From the NCBI RefSeq assembly GCF_034259105.1, contig NZ_CP139478.1, positions 1,112,501 to 1,176,500 of the forward strand: 64,000 bases of DNA, given 5' to 3'. Shown here piece by piece: positions 10,518 to 19,823 of this stretch. The notes beneath the pieces were generated by a model that saw only the letters and a list, made by a program, of their open reading frames with translations, was not told the origin of the DNA and made no database searches. Each line of letters starts with the position of its first letter. The stretch's first letter is position 1. The translations under genes were made by a program, and so were the position numbers. Source of the DNA: Limosilactobacillus reuteri. GTDB lineage: Bacteria > Bacillota > Bacilli > Lactobacillales > Lactobacillaceae.

Positions 10518-10858
10518 CAATCTGCCTTATTCAATCGCACAATTTCGTCATTAATATATTTAATTGCATTATCAAAGCGACCATATTCTAAAAAATCAAA
10601 ACCTGCTTTAGAAATATAGTAGTTACGTAACTCACCCGCCCAGTCATAAAGCCAACCAAAAAGGAATTTATTAATCGTCTGTAAATCTTCAAAACTCTTA
10701 ATTTTCGGTTGTTGTTGAAGGAGGGCCACTTCCCTTTCTGCTACGCCGCGATACTCAATTAAACTTAATTCATCCGCATTTTTAATTGCAAATTTATTGC
10801 GGAGTGTTCCATTATCATATAAAAATTTTGCTTGAAGTTCTTCATCAGTCATCTTCAT
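10518..10858 (-). pseudogene. fic: 5' part of the disrupted fic toxin gene
   Basis: The reading frame gives the N-terminal half of a Fic-domain protein (DNGTLRNKFAIKNADEL, then LFGWLYDWAGELRNYYISK) and ends at NKADCKI where the IS begins. The likely start is ATG 10858, overlapping the antitoxin stop, which implies translational coupling. Joined to the fragment at 9234-9481 it would give a full Fic protein of about 195 residues. Confidence 0.85.
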
Positions 10859-11267
10859 CACCAAATAATTGCTCAATTTCCATTAAAATTTCATCATCTG
10901 GATTTTCAGCGCTCTCTTTTAGTTGCCTTACATCTGTTGCTGTAGGCTCCCATCCCTCCAAAACATTACTTTCAACAGCAAACCGAACTTGTTGATAAGA
11001 AGAAGGTGTTTGGAACTGCACGTGCTGAATCGTTAATTGATCATCGTCAGTATGGAGGTGAAAATCAAAGTCTTGAATCCGATCTAATAATTCTCCTGGA
11101 CGCTCTCCTAAAGCATCTGCAAGTGCATTAAGAATCTGAATTGACCAGGTTGCAACTGGGCGTTTAAGTGTTTCGTTAACCTGCGCAACGTCAAGGCCGC
11201 TTTCTTGAGCAACAAATGCGACTGTCATATTATTGGTTTTTAAAATATTGATGATGTTTTCTGCCAT
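10845..11267 (-). CDS. Fic antitoxin with N-terminal HTH domain
   Basis: A 140-residue protein. Residues ~10-60 resemble an XRE-type helix-turn-helix (MTVAFVAQESGLDVAQVNET, then LNALADALGERPGELLD). The C-terminus has SNVLEGWEPTATDVRQLKES, containing the [S/T]xxxE[G/N] inhibitory motif of class I Fic antitoxins such as VbhA, whose glutamate blocks the ATP site of the toxin. Position directly upstream of and overlapping fic supports this. With fic interrupted it is an orphan antitoxin. The DNA-binding domain suggests it also represses its own operon, which is inference. Confidence 0.75.
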   Translation of the reverse strand: MAENIINILKTNNMTVAFVAQESGLDVAQVNETLKRPVATWSIQILNALADALGERPGELLDRIQDFDFHLHTDDDQLTIQHVQFQTPSSYQQVRFAVESNVLEGWEPTATDVRQLKESAENPDDEILMEIEQLFGDEDD

Positions 11268-11323
11268 GTTCTTACTCCATTTTTACTTTATCGTTTCCAT
11301 TATAGCGAGAAAACAAAATAATG

Positions 11324-11370
11324 AAAAATAGACTGCTAACTCCCACATAATGAAGGTAACAGTCTATTTT
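11324..11370 (-). terminator. Intrinsic terminator after the nucleotidase gene
   Basis: An 11-bp stem (AAAATAGACTG / CAGTCTATTTT) followed by T on the minus strand, directly behind the stop at 11377. Confidence 0.8.
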
Positions 11371-11376
11371 AAGCAA

Positions 11377-13368
11377 TTAAGCATGTTTACGCTTGCGATC
11401 AATAATTGTCAATCCGGTTGCTGCCATTAATGAACTTCCGAGAAGAAGTAATGCAAGATCTTCATCGTTACCAGTTTGTGGTAAAGCTGCTTGCTGGTCA
11501 GCTGCTTTTTGTTTTTGGCCATTAATTGATGTAGGTGTCAAATTAATTAATTGATTATTAGCAGCTACGGTTTGTTGCTTAGGTTGAGCATGCAATGTAA
11601 CAGTTTCGGCTGGTTGACCAGCTGTTGTTGGCAAGGTTATTGTTGGAGATACTGATTGGCTTGGAACCTCTTGAAGCTGATTTCCTTCAGTCTGGGAATT
11701 AGCATCATTTTGAGTGTGCTGATTAGTTCCTGTTTGTGACTGTGTGTCTGCGTCTGACTTCGCTAATTGTTCAGCAGTCAAGTAAATCTTACGGTTCATT
11801 GTTGGTGCGGTAATTGGTTTACCATCATTAGTCATATCAGTAATATAGTCAATAAACGCGTCTGTATCTTGACCAACAATCCTGATAACTTTGGTGCCCT
11901 TAAATGCAGAAAAGCCATCTCCGCCACCTGCTAAAAAGTCATTAATAACAACATTATAAGTCTTATTCATATCAAGCGGTTGATTATGTTGGTCATAAAC
12001 TTGAACGACCTTATATGGTTGGTTAGGATCATTTTGATCAGTATAAGTATAATGAAGCCCGGAAATCTGTAAGTAATAAGCTTGATCTTCGTCATATTGT
12101 TGATTCAAGGCTTCAACGATTTGTGCCCCTGTCATTTCAACTACCCGTAAAATATTACCAAATGGTTGAACCGCTTGGGCACTTCCCCATGTAATGGAAC
12201 GATCAGGATTAACATGCAGGTCTGCACGAACGCCGCCTGTATTAGTCATCGCAAAATCAGCTGGTAAGCCCACCTTATGAGCGGCATATAATTGACCATC
12301 GACAACTAATTCACCAACGGCATTTTCACGAGTAGGGGTATTATGTAGTCGTCCAAGAATATCGCCTGTGGTAGCAGCTTCCCCTATTTTCTTATTAATA
12401 ATTGGTGCTACTAGATTGTTAGCATCTTCAACAATTGCTGTAACATTTGCATCTGTTTTGATATTAGGCGCATCCTTTTCTGATAATACAGGAAAGACAT
12501 GCGAAACGAGACTATTCGGTGCGAAATCATTAGTTGTTGGATCGATGTAACCGATAATATCATCGTAAGCCTTACCTGTGTAAATGGCTTGCACTAATTT
12601 TACACTACCAACAGTAGCATTAGCATATTGGTGGGAGTGACCAGCAACATAAAGGTCGACAGAATTATCAGGGTCAATTTGGTAAAGCTTCTTAATGATA
12701 TCAACAGCATTACCTTTAGTGCTGCCATTTTTATCCGTTGAAACCCCTGTATGGGCAAGAACTACAATTGCATTAACACCCTTTTTACGTAAAATTTGAT
12801 CATATTTTGCAATTGTTTCAGCCTCGTCTAAAACATCATAATCTTTGTAATTATCGTATAAGGTTAAAATTGGTAGGGAAGTAGTTTCAATCCCAATAAA
12901 GCCAATCCGAGCAACTTTACCATCGCTAGTATGAATTTCTTTAATCAAGTATGGTTGCATTCCAAATGGGATTTGACCATCAGATTTATTTACAACATTG
13001 GCAGTAATGATATTAATCCCTGTTTTCACATGAGGATAGGCCATCTCAGCTTCATTATATTGTTTAGTAGGTTCACCACCATTAACAATCCGCATATACT
13101 CAGCTAAACCTTCATCGAACTCATGGTTTCCCAAAGTTCCTATTTCAAAATGCATTGCGTCTAAAGCATGCATGGTTGATTCGTCTTGGAGAAGAGCAGA
13201 ATTTGCTGGAGAAGCCCCAACCATATCTCCGGCTTCTACCCGAATTGAGGTTCCTGTCGGATTAGCGTTCTTAAAACTTTCCTCTGCCGCATCAAGGTTA
13301 CCAGCATAAAAAACTCCTCTATAAATATACAATGGACAATAGCTTAAAAGTTGTTTTAATTTTATCAT
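11377..13368 (-). pseudogene. Cell-wall 5'-nucleotidase / cyclic phosphodiesterase (LPXTG), N-terminus lost
   Basis: The frame encodes 663 residues. From about residue 25 it matches the metallophosphatase domain of surface 5'-nucleotidases (VEAGDMVGASPANSAL, IGTLGNHEFDEG, VAGHSHQYAN), then a C-terminal nucleotidase domain (TNTGGVRADLHVNP, FLAGGGDGFSAF). It ends with a sortase signal LPQTGNDED, a hydrophobic span and a basic tail. The signal peptide and the first metal-binding motif (normally D-x-H near the N-terminus) are missing, replaced by an unrelated stretch MIKLKQLLSYCPLYIYRGVF. It should be neither exported nor active, despite a long intact frame. A 5' deletion or rearrangement near 13300-13330 is the likely cause. 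Confidence 0.8.
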
Positions 13369-13430
13369 GACTAAAAGTTAATTTTTATAGTAATTCCGAC
13401 GCTTATGTAAAGGCATACAACAAGACTAGA

Positions 13431-13459
13431 TTAACTTTTTAAATTGACTTTTATATGAT
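13431..13459 (+). promoter_or_regulatory. Putative promoter of the secreted SSS-rich protein
   Basis: TTAACT (13431-13436) and TATGAT (13454-13459) with 17-bp spacing, ~50 bp upstream of the GTG start, followed by a GGGGGAAG ribosome site. Confidence 0.5.
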
Positions 13460-13510
13460 ATGATCTTAGAGGGGAAAAACACCTATTAAAGAAAATGGGG
13501 GAAGTATACT

Positions 13511-14188
13511 GTGAGAAAACTAGCAACAATCTTTACTAGCTTTTTTGCTGGAATATGTTTATTTATTATCCCAATTAACCAACATTCAGTACTTGCCAGT
13601 GATTTACCACTCACCGTTAATATCCCAGACGGTAAGAATGCGCAAGCGACAAGCAAAGGTATTAAGATTGATACTGAAGCAGATGGATCTATCACTTTTT
13701 CAAGAAAGACTGAAGCCAATGCAACCATTAAAATTGTGAAGCATGGCGGAAACAACGGTCACTATACTGTTGAAACCGATGATAATGGTAATTTTAGTAA
13801 GAATCTAAAACTTGCTACTAGTACCAAGAAGTGTCGTTTCGATATTACTGCCACTAACAGTGATGATGATAAAAGCGCCAAAACAAGTTTTACTGTTACT
13901 AATACTACTTACGTAAAACCAGTTGTTGAAAGCGAATCATCTTCAGAAATATCATCTAGCAGCAGTAGCGAGGAAAGTTCAGCAGTTAATACAAGTACCA
14001 GTTCAACTGCACCATCGAATAACGGTGATATGCGAACCGATCAGACCGGTATGATCGTTGGTAATGCTCGTTCAAAAATCTACCATACGCCTGATCAGCA
14101 AGGCTATCATATGAACTCAGCAAATGCGGTCTATTTCAACTCAGAAGCAGAAGTGCAAGCCGCTGGATACCGCAAATCATTAAGATAA
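13511..14188 (+). CDS. Secreted protein with serine-rich linker and C-terminal Ada-like/nuclease-tail domain
   Basis: A 225-residue protein starting at GTG. The signal peptide spans residues ~1-30 with a cleavage site around VLASD. A beta-rich domain with the pattern of bacterial Ig-like modules follows (~30-135), then a serine-rich linker (ESSSEISSSSSSEESS). The final ~45 residues, IVGNARSKIYHTP to YFNSEAEVQAAGYRKS, are the small domain found at the end of many secreted lactobacillar nucleases and surface proteins. Here the usual cysteine after YHTP is absent. A released or wall-associated protein is likely; the function is unknown. Confidence 0.8.
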   Translation: MRKLATIFTSFFAGICLFIIPINQHSVLASDLPLTVNIPDGKNAQATSKGIKIDTEADGSITFSRKTEANATIKIVKHGGNNGHYTVETDDNGNFSKNLKLATSTKKCRFDITATNSDDDKSAKTSFTVTNTTYVKPVVESESSSEISSSSSSEESSAVNTSTSSTAPSNNGDMRTDQTGMIVGNARSKIYHTPDQQGYHMNSANAVYFNSEAEVQAAGYRKSLR

Positions 14189-14197
14189 ATAATTTCA

Positions 14198-14235
14198 AAG
14201 TCATTATTGCCCTCCTGTACAATAATGGCTTTTTT
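14198..14235 (+). terminator. Intrinsic terminator
   Basis: Stem AGTCATTATTG / CAATAATGGCT followed by TTTTTT, just behind the secreted-protein gene. Confidence 0.85.
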
Positions 14236-14245
14236 ATATTATAAG

Positions 14246-14450
14246 AAAAAGCTAAGAAGAATTTCCTAGCTTTTAAAATGAAGGCCTATTTGATTGTGGA
14301 AGATAATATGGAGTTAAAGAGCATTAAATGCATTTTTTAGGCCTTCACTTAAATATATACGTAAAAAGATAACATTTGCACTTTTTATTTTAAAAAATAA
14401 AGATCTCCTATCTGGTGATACGTAAAAGAGTAGATAAGAGATCTTTACAT
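14246..14450. repeat. Cluster of hairpins without a gene
   Basis: The 14189-14824 gap has no credible gene. Three stem-loops lie in series: AAAAGCTA / TAGCTTTT (14247-14276), GAAGGCCTA / TAGGCCTTC (14280-14347, long loop), and AAAGATCTC / GAGATCTTT flanking 14399-14453. Some may be terminators or remnants of small mobile elements. Confidence 0.5.
14351..14391. repeat. AT-rich motif repeat, copy 1
   Basis: AAATATATACGTAAAAAG followed by TTTGCACTTTTTATTTT. The same order of blocks recurs at 14733-14775, and a partial form lies upstream of sbcD near 19070-19090. Confidence 0.5.
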
Positions 14451-14460
14451 TAAGATTTGT

Positions 14461-14640
14461 GGGAGAAGAAAGAGAGCGAGACAGGAATCACCTGTTACTT
14501 CGTTTTTTGACGCAAACCTAGCCTTTGGAGGCCACGCAAACATCAATAGTCACCAACAGCTTTGCCAAGCGATGATAGACCATTGTTGTACCGCGCTGTC
14601 ACCTCATTATGAAACCAACTTGACTCATATCACAGCTCCC
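14461..14640 (-). repeat. Dispersed hairpin repeat, copy R1 (diverged)
   Basis: On the minus strand it begins GCTGTGATATGAGTCAAGTT, continues through GCGGTACAACAATGG, and ends with CGAAGTAACAGGTGATTCCT and TGTCTCGCTCTC. These blocks match copies at 19690, 35105 and 56538 in order. The central hairpin arm differs strongly from the other copies. Confidence 0.7.
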
Positions 14641-14732
14641 ATTAGGGAAGTGATTGCAGACGAAGACAGCAACTAATGGGGAAAGGAGTCTATGAACGAA
14701 CAAGTCCTCATCTCGCAAATCGCCTCCCCTAT

Positions 14733-14775
14733 AAATATATATACGCAAAAAACTAATTTTTGCACTTTTTATTTT
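14733..14775. repeat. AT-rich motif repeat, copy 2
   Basis: AAATATATATACGCAAAAAA followed by CTAATTTTTGCACTTTTTATTTT-like sequence, matching copy 1. Within it GCAAAAA and TTTTTGC form a 7-bp inverted repeat around CTAA, so an operator or small hairpin is possible. Confidence 0.5.
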
Positions 14776-14824
14776 TAATTTTTTATCTAATTTCATCATC
14801 GCAAATTTAAATACTGTTTTGAAC

Positions 14825-17800
14825 TTATATTTCATGCTGATATGCGACATAACTACGGCCATTTCTTGATCGAACAATTAACTGATCTGGAATTTGCTCC
14901 TCAAGTTCAGTGATATGACTGATAATTCCAATCATCCGGTGGCCTTCGAGTTCTTGAAGGGAATGAAGAGCATCTTCAAGAGCTTGCTGATCAAGAGAAC
15001 CAAATCCTTCATCGATAAAGAGCGCATCAATCTTAATTCCCCCACTTTGCTCTTGGACAATCTGACAAAGAGCTAAAGCAAGAGCAAGTGAAGCCATAAA
15101 ACTTTCACCACCAGAAAGCGTCCGGGCACTTCGCGTTCTACCAGCATTATCATCATATACATTAACTTCAAGCCCACTCCACTTGGCACCAGCCCCATGA
15201 CTTTCCGTTGCTAATTCAAACTGGTAGCGACCATTAGTTAACCGGTCTAACTGAACATTGGCTGCTACTAAGACATCTTGAAAATATGCCTGTAATACAT
15301 ACCGTTCTAAGCTAACATGGTTTTCAGTATTCCCAGTCACAACATCTGTTAATGTTTGTAATTCATTAATTTCTTGATCAAGTTTTCCAGTTTTTTCGAC
15401 TGCCTTAATAATCTTTTGATCCGTTTCTTCTAATTGCTTATACTGAGCAGTTAACTGACCAATTTCTTGCTGACATTGCCGAAGTTGTCCACGCTCAGCA
15501 TTAAGCTTTGTCTGCGTTGACGCAATATCTGGCATCGAATGATTATTGATGGCCTTAGTCAACCGCTCTTGTTGGGACTGATTATCCTGGACTTGATTCT
15601 CAAAGGTCGTTACCTGTTCACGTAAAGATGACAATGTTGCCACTTGTTCACTAGCTTCTTGCCAGAAATCCCATTTAAGCTGGACATCATATTGTGCTAA
15701 AAGGTTCACAAGATATTGGTGTAAGTTATCCTGTTGCGTCGTTTGGGTGGCAAGTTCTTCTTTAGTCTGAGCGATCCGACTATTTGTCCCTGCTAATTTT
15801 TCAGCATTTTCTTGTCGTTGCTGTTTCAATAATTCAAGCTGGTTATTAAAGGCTTTGATCTTTAGTTGATCAGTTTGAATTTGCTTGTCAGCAGCTTCTT
15901 TAGTAGGAAATTTTGCTGGTAAAGAAGCTGCTTTTTCTTTCAGAATAGTCTGCTTGGCGATTAAATCCTGTTTGCAGCGGTTCACACTTTCGTCTATTTT
16001 ATCTAATTCTTCTTGAGAGAACTTGGATTCTTGTTGCAATTCTTCCTCTTCTTGGCGCCATTCTTTAACCTGTTGTTCTATTCTATCGAGGTCAGTCTTC
16101 ATTTCTGCTAGTTTTTGAGCGTGATTTTCGATTTGTCCTTCCCAATCACTCGGTAATTCATTATCCCCTAACAGTTCAGCTAAATTTGCCTGCTTGGTTT
16201 CTACCTCTGTCGTTAAGTTAGCAATTTGGGCAACGCTTTGGCGAACTTGCTCTTTTAAGTGGTCAAGCGTACTACGGTTTTGTTGAACTTTAACGGTTGC
16301 CGCTTTAACTTGTGTTTCCGTTACCAATTCATCATCTGCTAAGCTTGCTGGATGGGGATGGTCAAGCGATCCACAAATTGGACAAGGGGTGGCTGGCTTT
16401 AATTTTTGGGCAAGGATGGCAATTTGGTGACGGGCAAAGCGATCATTTAAGTCATCCAACTCACCTTGCGATTTTTGAACGAGTTTTTCAGCATCCCCCT
16501 GCTTTTGCTCCAATTTCGCGCAATTTTCCTTTTCAGATAAAAGTTTTGTTTCTAATTGCTTTAAATCTTTTCTAGCAGTCGTTAATTTTTCCTGAAGCCC
16601 TTCCTTCTTTGCTAGTTGAACTTGGACTTCACCTAAGTTTTCATGCTCTTTTAAATTATTAGCAATAACCGTCAATTGCTGTTGAGCGTCTTGCAACTTC
16701 TTCTGGGAAGCAGCTTGCTGTTTTTCCTGCTGCTTTAAGTTTGTTTGTAGTTCATCGACAGTTGATTTTAGCTTATCTCGATCATCGAATAATGGGAGTT
16801 TATTCGTCAAGTCGGCGACCTCTGTTTGAAGCTGATCAATCTCTTCTTGCTGCTTGCTCGTTTGTTGTAGTTCAGTTTCAATTGTTTGCTGTTGCTTTTG
16901 AAGATTACGCAGGTCCTCATGGAGAATATTACTGTCTGCTGTTAATTTTTGGAGACGCTTTTCGCCATCTTTCCACCGTTGATATTCTGTCTGGTGTTCT
17001 TGGTACCATTCAAGGATTTTTACTTGCTGCTTTGTTTCGCGGATCTTTTCCGCTTGAGCTTGCAGTGTTTCTCCAGCCTTGATAAGTTCAGCCAACTCCT
17101 CAATATTCTTCTTCAACTCTTGCTCAGTATGAAGTTGAGCATCAAGCTGATCAACTTTCTTTTGCTGTTGCTGCTCATCATCGCCCAAACGTTCAAGATT
17201 AGCCTTTAGTCGGGATAAGTAATTTTTTGCTTCCGCTAACCATTCTTTAGTTGTTAATTGCGCATTAATCTCGGTTACTGTTTCCTTTAATGATTGAAGT
17301 TTTGTTTCTTGGGTCGTCAATGACTTCTTCTGTTCACGCAAATCATTTTTTAGCTGCGCTGCCCACTGCTCATAACGGGACGTATTAAAGAGGTCCCGTA
17401 GAAGAGCTTCCTTCGTATTGCTATCTGAATCAAGAAACTGCCGAAACTTTCCTTGAGGGAGAAGAACAATCTGCTTAAATTGATCGCGGGTCAGGTTGAG
17501 CAGGTCAGTAATAAACGTGTCTGCTTCCTTGATTTTAGTAATTTCATGGGGATGATCGCTTTCAAGCGGGTAAATAAGATCAACGGCTTGATTATGTTCA
17601 ACTAAATTACCGCGGCGTCCCTTTAAAACCTGTTTAGGACGACGCATAATTTGATATTTAAGGTCTTGGTGTTCAAAGGTAAACTTCACCATTGTTTCTT
17701 GATCAGCTGGTGCGAAATCAGAACGTAAAGCAGCAGCCGACCGATCACGATCATTGGTTGTTTGACCAAAAAGCGCATAACACATTGCATCAAAAATCGT

Positions 17801-17923
17801 GGTTTTCCCTGCACCAGTATTCCCTGCTACCAGAAATAAGGAACGCTCTGTGAACTGCGTAAAGTCAATCACTTGATGCTCATACGGCCCAAAGTAATGT
17901 AGTTCAATCGTTAATGGACGCAT
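14825..17923 (-). CDS. sbcC: Exonuclease subunit SbcC
   Basis: The 1032-residue ATPase subunit of the SbcCD (Mre11-Rad50 type) nuclease, which opens hairpins and protein-blocked DNA ends during repair. Walker A GNTGAGKTT lies at residues 34-42, long Q/E/K-rich coiled-coil arms enclose the zinc hook CPICG near residue 512, the ABC signature LSGGES lies near 936, and Walker B ALFIDEGFGSLD near 968. ATG 17923 is 4 bp after the sbcD stop, so the two are co-translated. It is full length for the family. Confidence 0.97.
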   Translation of the reverse strand: MRPLTIELHYFGPYEHQVIDFTQFTERSLFLVAGNTGAGKTTIFDAMCYALFGQTTNDRDRSAAALRSDFAPADQETMVKFTFEHQDLKYQIMRRPKQVLKGRRGNLVEHNQAVDLIYPLESDHPHEITKIKEADTFITDLLNLTRDQFKQIVLLPQGKFRQFLDSDSNTKEALLRDLFNTSRYEQWAAQLKNDLREQKKSLTTQETKLQSLKETVTEINAQLTTKEWLAEAKNYLSRLKANLERLGDDEQQQQKKVDQLDAQLHTEQELKKNIEELAELIKAGETLQAQAEKIRETKQQVKILEWYQEHQTEYQRWKDGEKRLQKLTADSNILHEDLRNLQKQQQTIETELQQTSKQQEEIDQLQTEVADLTNKLPLFDDRDKLKSTVDELQTNLKQQEKQQAASQKKLQDAQQQLTVIANNLKEHENLGEVQVQLAKKEGLQEKLTTARKDLKQLETKLLSEKENCAKLEQKQGDAEKLVQKSQGELDDLNDRFARHQIAILAQKLKPATPCPICGSLDHPHPASLADDELVTETQVKAATVKVQQNRSTLDHLKEQVRQSVAQIANLTTEVETKQANLAELLGDNELPSDWEGQIENHAQKLAEMKTDLDRIEQQVKEWRQEEEELQQESKFSQEELDKIDESVNRCKQDLIAKQTILKEKAASLPAKFPTKEAADKQIQTDQLKIKAFNNQLELLKQQRQENAEKLAGTNSRIAQTKEELATQTTQQDNLHQYLVNLLAQYDVQLKWDFWQEASEQVATLSSLREQVTTFENQVQDNQSQQERLTKAINNHSMPDIASTQTKLNAERGQLRQCQQEIGQLTAQYKQLEETDQKIIKAVEKTGKLDQEINELQTLTDVVTGNTENHVSLERYVLQAYFQDVLVAANVQLDRLTNGRYQFELATESHGAGAKWSGLEVNVYDDNAGRTRSARTLSGGESFMASLALALALCQIVQEQSGGIKIDALFIDEGFGSLDQQALEDALHSLQELEGHRMIGIISHITELEEQIPDQLIVRSRNGRSYVAYQHEI

Positions 17924-17926
17924 CTC

Positions 17927-19045
17927 CTATTCCTCCCCTTTCATAATTTGAGTCAAGGCCTTTTCTGCCCACTTCTTTTGGCGGTCAGTTAAATCATTTC
18001 CCATCGTTTGGGAATAAAAATCCGCAAGCAAATCAAGGGGCGATTCCTGAGCACGTTTCTTACTAAGGTTGAGTTGAACCTGCTTGGCCTGATGTGTCCG
18101 ATGAAGGCTGACAATCTTGGGATAGTATTCGCGTAACTTGTTTAGCACATCGGGGATTCGTTCTTGGTCGGTCAATTCAATGTCATAAAAATCTTCCCGT
18201 AATGCTTCTTCAGGTTTTGTAGCCAGTTCAGCAAAACTCCCTTTCAAAAGGTGAATATCATGAACTGGTGATAATGGAACCCACTCGGCCTTAAAAGGTG
18301 CTGTATCAACAATCCAAACTCCCTTTTCTTGCTTGGCTTCCGATACTGAAAATTTCATTGGAGAGCCACTGTACTTAACTTTTTCATCATTTAAAGCATT
18401 GCGATTATGAAGGTGACCAAGAGCAACGTAATCAAAGGGAGCTAAAACATCTGTCGTGACCGCACTCAATCCGCCAACCTCAATCAAAGTTTCAGAATCA
18501 GCCGTTCGCTTACTTCCAGCCGCAAAGAAATGGGCGATGAGGACATGCCTTTTATCAGGATCAAAATGCTTTTCCATCTCAGTTGTAATCCGCGCCATCG
18601 CATCATTGACATTTTTAATCTTGTCATCATTAAAGTAATTGCGAACTTTTTGAATCCCAAAGAATGGTAACAAGAAAAATTGGGTATCTTTGATTGTGAC
18701 TGAGGTAAAAGCATCATTAATATTAGTATTTAAGAAAAAGGATTGGTAAGCAAACCAATCAGTCCCAGTACTTAAACGGGCTGCTGAATCATGGTTCCCA
18801 CTGATTGCTAGTAAAGGAAAATGATCTGTCAAATTTAAGTCTTGCAACAGCTGGTTTAAGAGCTTAACCGCTGCTTCATTGGGTACGGATCGATCATATA
18901 AATCTCCGGCAATCACTATCGCATCAACTTGGTGGTCTTTGGCAATTGCTTCAATCTGCTTAAAGGTTGCTAGCTGATCATCAAGCAAGCTAAAATCGTT
19001 TAAGGTCTTGCCAATATGCCAATCAGCTGTATGTAAAAAACGCAT
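17927..19045 (-). CDS. sbcD: Exonuclease subunit SbcD
   Basis: The 372-residue manganese-dependent phosphoesterase partner of SbcC. Metallophosphoesterase motifs are HTADWHIGK near the start, VIAGDLYDRSVPNEAA, ISGNHDSAARL, and HIL-type histidines in VALGHLHNRN. A strong AGGAGG site precedes ATG 19045. A -10-like TATAATAT lies ~25 bp further up within an AT-rich motif shared with the gap downstream of sbcC. Confidence 0.96.
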   Translation of the reverse strand: MRFLHTADWHIGKTLNDFSLLDDQLATFKQIEAIAKDHQVDAIVIAGDLYDRSVPNEAAVKLLNQLLQDLNLTDHFPLLAISGNHDSAARLSTGTDWFAYQSFFLNTNINDAFTSVTIKDTQFFLLPFFGIQKVRNYFNDDKIKNVNDAMARITTEMEKHFDPDKRHVLIAHFFAAGSKRTADSETLIEVGGLSAVTTDVLAPFDYVALGHLHNRNALNDEKVKYSGSPMKFSVSEAKQEKGVWIVDTAPFKAEWVPLSPVHDIHLLKGSFAELATKPEEALREDFYDIELTDQERIPDVLNKLREYYPKIVSLHRTHQAKQVQLNLSKKRAQESPLDLLADFYSQTMGNDLTDRQKKWAEKALTQIMKGEE

Positions 19046-19671
19046 AGGTTCCTCCTGAAAATAGTGTCTCTAATATTATATATACGCAAAAAATCGTTAA
19101 ATTCACTTAAAATCTTACATTTTACAGAAGATGTCGGCAGTACACCCCAGCGTAAATCAAGAACGCGATCCGTGATAAAACGTCCCTTTTCACGGTGCCA
19201 CTCATCGCCCAAGGAATCTGTCCACGAATGCCAATCCATCGAAGCATACTTGGCTACCCAAAGGCCACAATCACTGACACAATTTGCGACTTGCCAAATT
19301 GCTGATTCTTGAACATAGATCAATGGCCATATCCCCGTTTGGCGGTGAATTTCATCAACAAATTGCCGTACCCAAGTCGTATCACCCCAGGCAGCATTTT
19401 GATATTGTTCCCAATCAACGGCTAAAATTGCCTGGCCGAGCTTATCTTGAATATGCGATAAGAAATAATTTGCTTCCGCGATCGGGTTGCCACCACCAGC
19501 ATAATGGTAGAGTCCTAAAAGCCGACCAGCATTCTTTGCCAACGAATATTGGTACTTTGGATTTAGATAGCCAGTCCCTTGTGATACTTTAACAATCGTG
19601 CCTTGTGCATGAGGGTCAGTCACGATCCAGTCGGCACTTCCTGAAAAAACGTCTATAAAATATAATGCCAT
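19000..19671 (-). pseudogene. GH25 lysozyme (endolysin) fragment, 3'-truncated
   Basis: From ATG 19671 (GAGGAA site) the frame gives an N-terminal glycoside hydrolase family 25 domain: MALYFIDVFSGSADW, then GLYHYAGGGNPIAEANYF, the acidic DxE pair in ILAVDWEQYQN, WPLIYVQES, and LWVAKYASMDW. After DLRWGV (about 19120) the sequence turns non-homologous and runs into the sbcD promoter and start. The wall-binding C-terminus is lost. Such enzymes are usually prophage or autolysin genes; no other phage gene is nearby. It is probably a transferred remnant. Confidence 0.75.
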
Positions 19672-19689
19672 TAATTTATTCCTCTTTTG

Positions 19690-19806
19690 AGTCCCCGCAA
19701 GCAACAATAGGCCTCCAATGTTCGGTTTAAACCGGGCGTTGGAGACCATTGTTGTACTGCGCTATTTGTCTTTTATAAAAGTAACTTGATTTATGTCACA
19801 GTCTCT
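19690..19806 (-). repeat. Dispersed hairpin repeat, copy R2 (3'-truncated)
   Basis: On the minus strand it begins GACTGTGACATAAATCAAGT and contains the long stem with arms TCTCCAACG and TTGGAGGCC, flanked by CAACAATGG and CTATTGTTG. It ends at GCGGGGACTC, where the GH25 ribosome site begins. The terminal CGAAGTCAC/GTGACTTC hairpin seen in R3 and R4 is missing. Confidence 0.8.
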
Positions 19807-19823
19807 GAACTAATCTTAGCTTT

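Noticed and set aside
14599..14877. A 92-codon minus-strand frame downstream of sbcC
   Set aside because: It overlaps the end of sbcC and the hairpin repeat, has no ribosome site and an unnatural composition.
19000..19671. Prophage remnant
   Set aside because: Only one lysozyme-like fragment is present, without holin, tail, integrase or att sites, so a prophage call is not supported.
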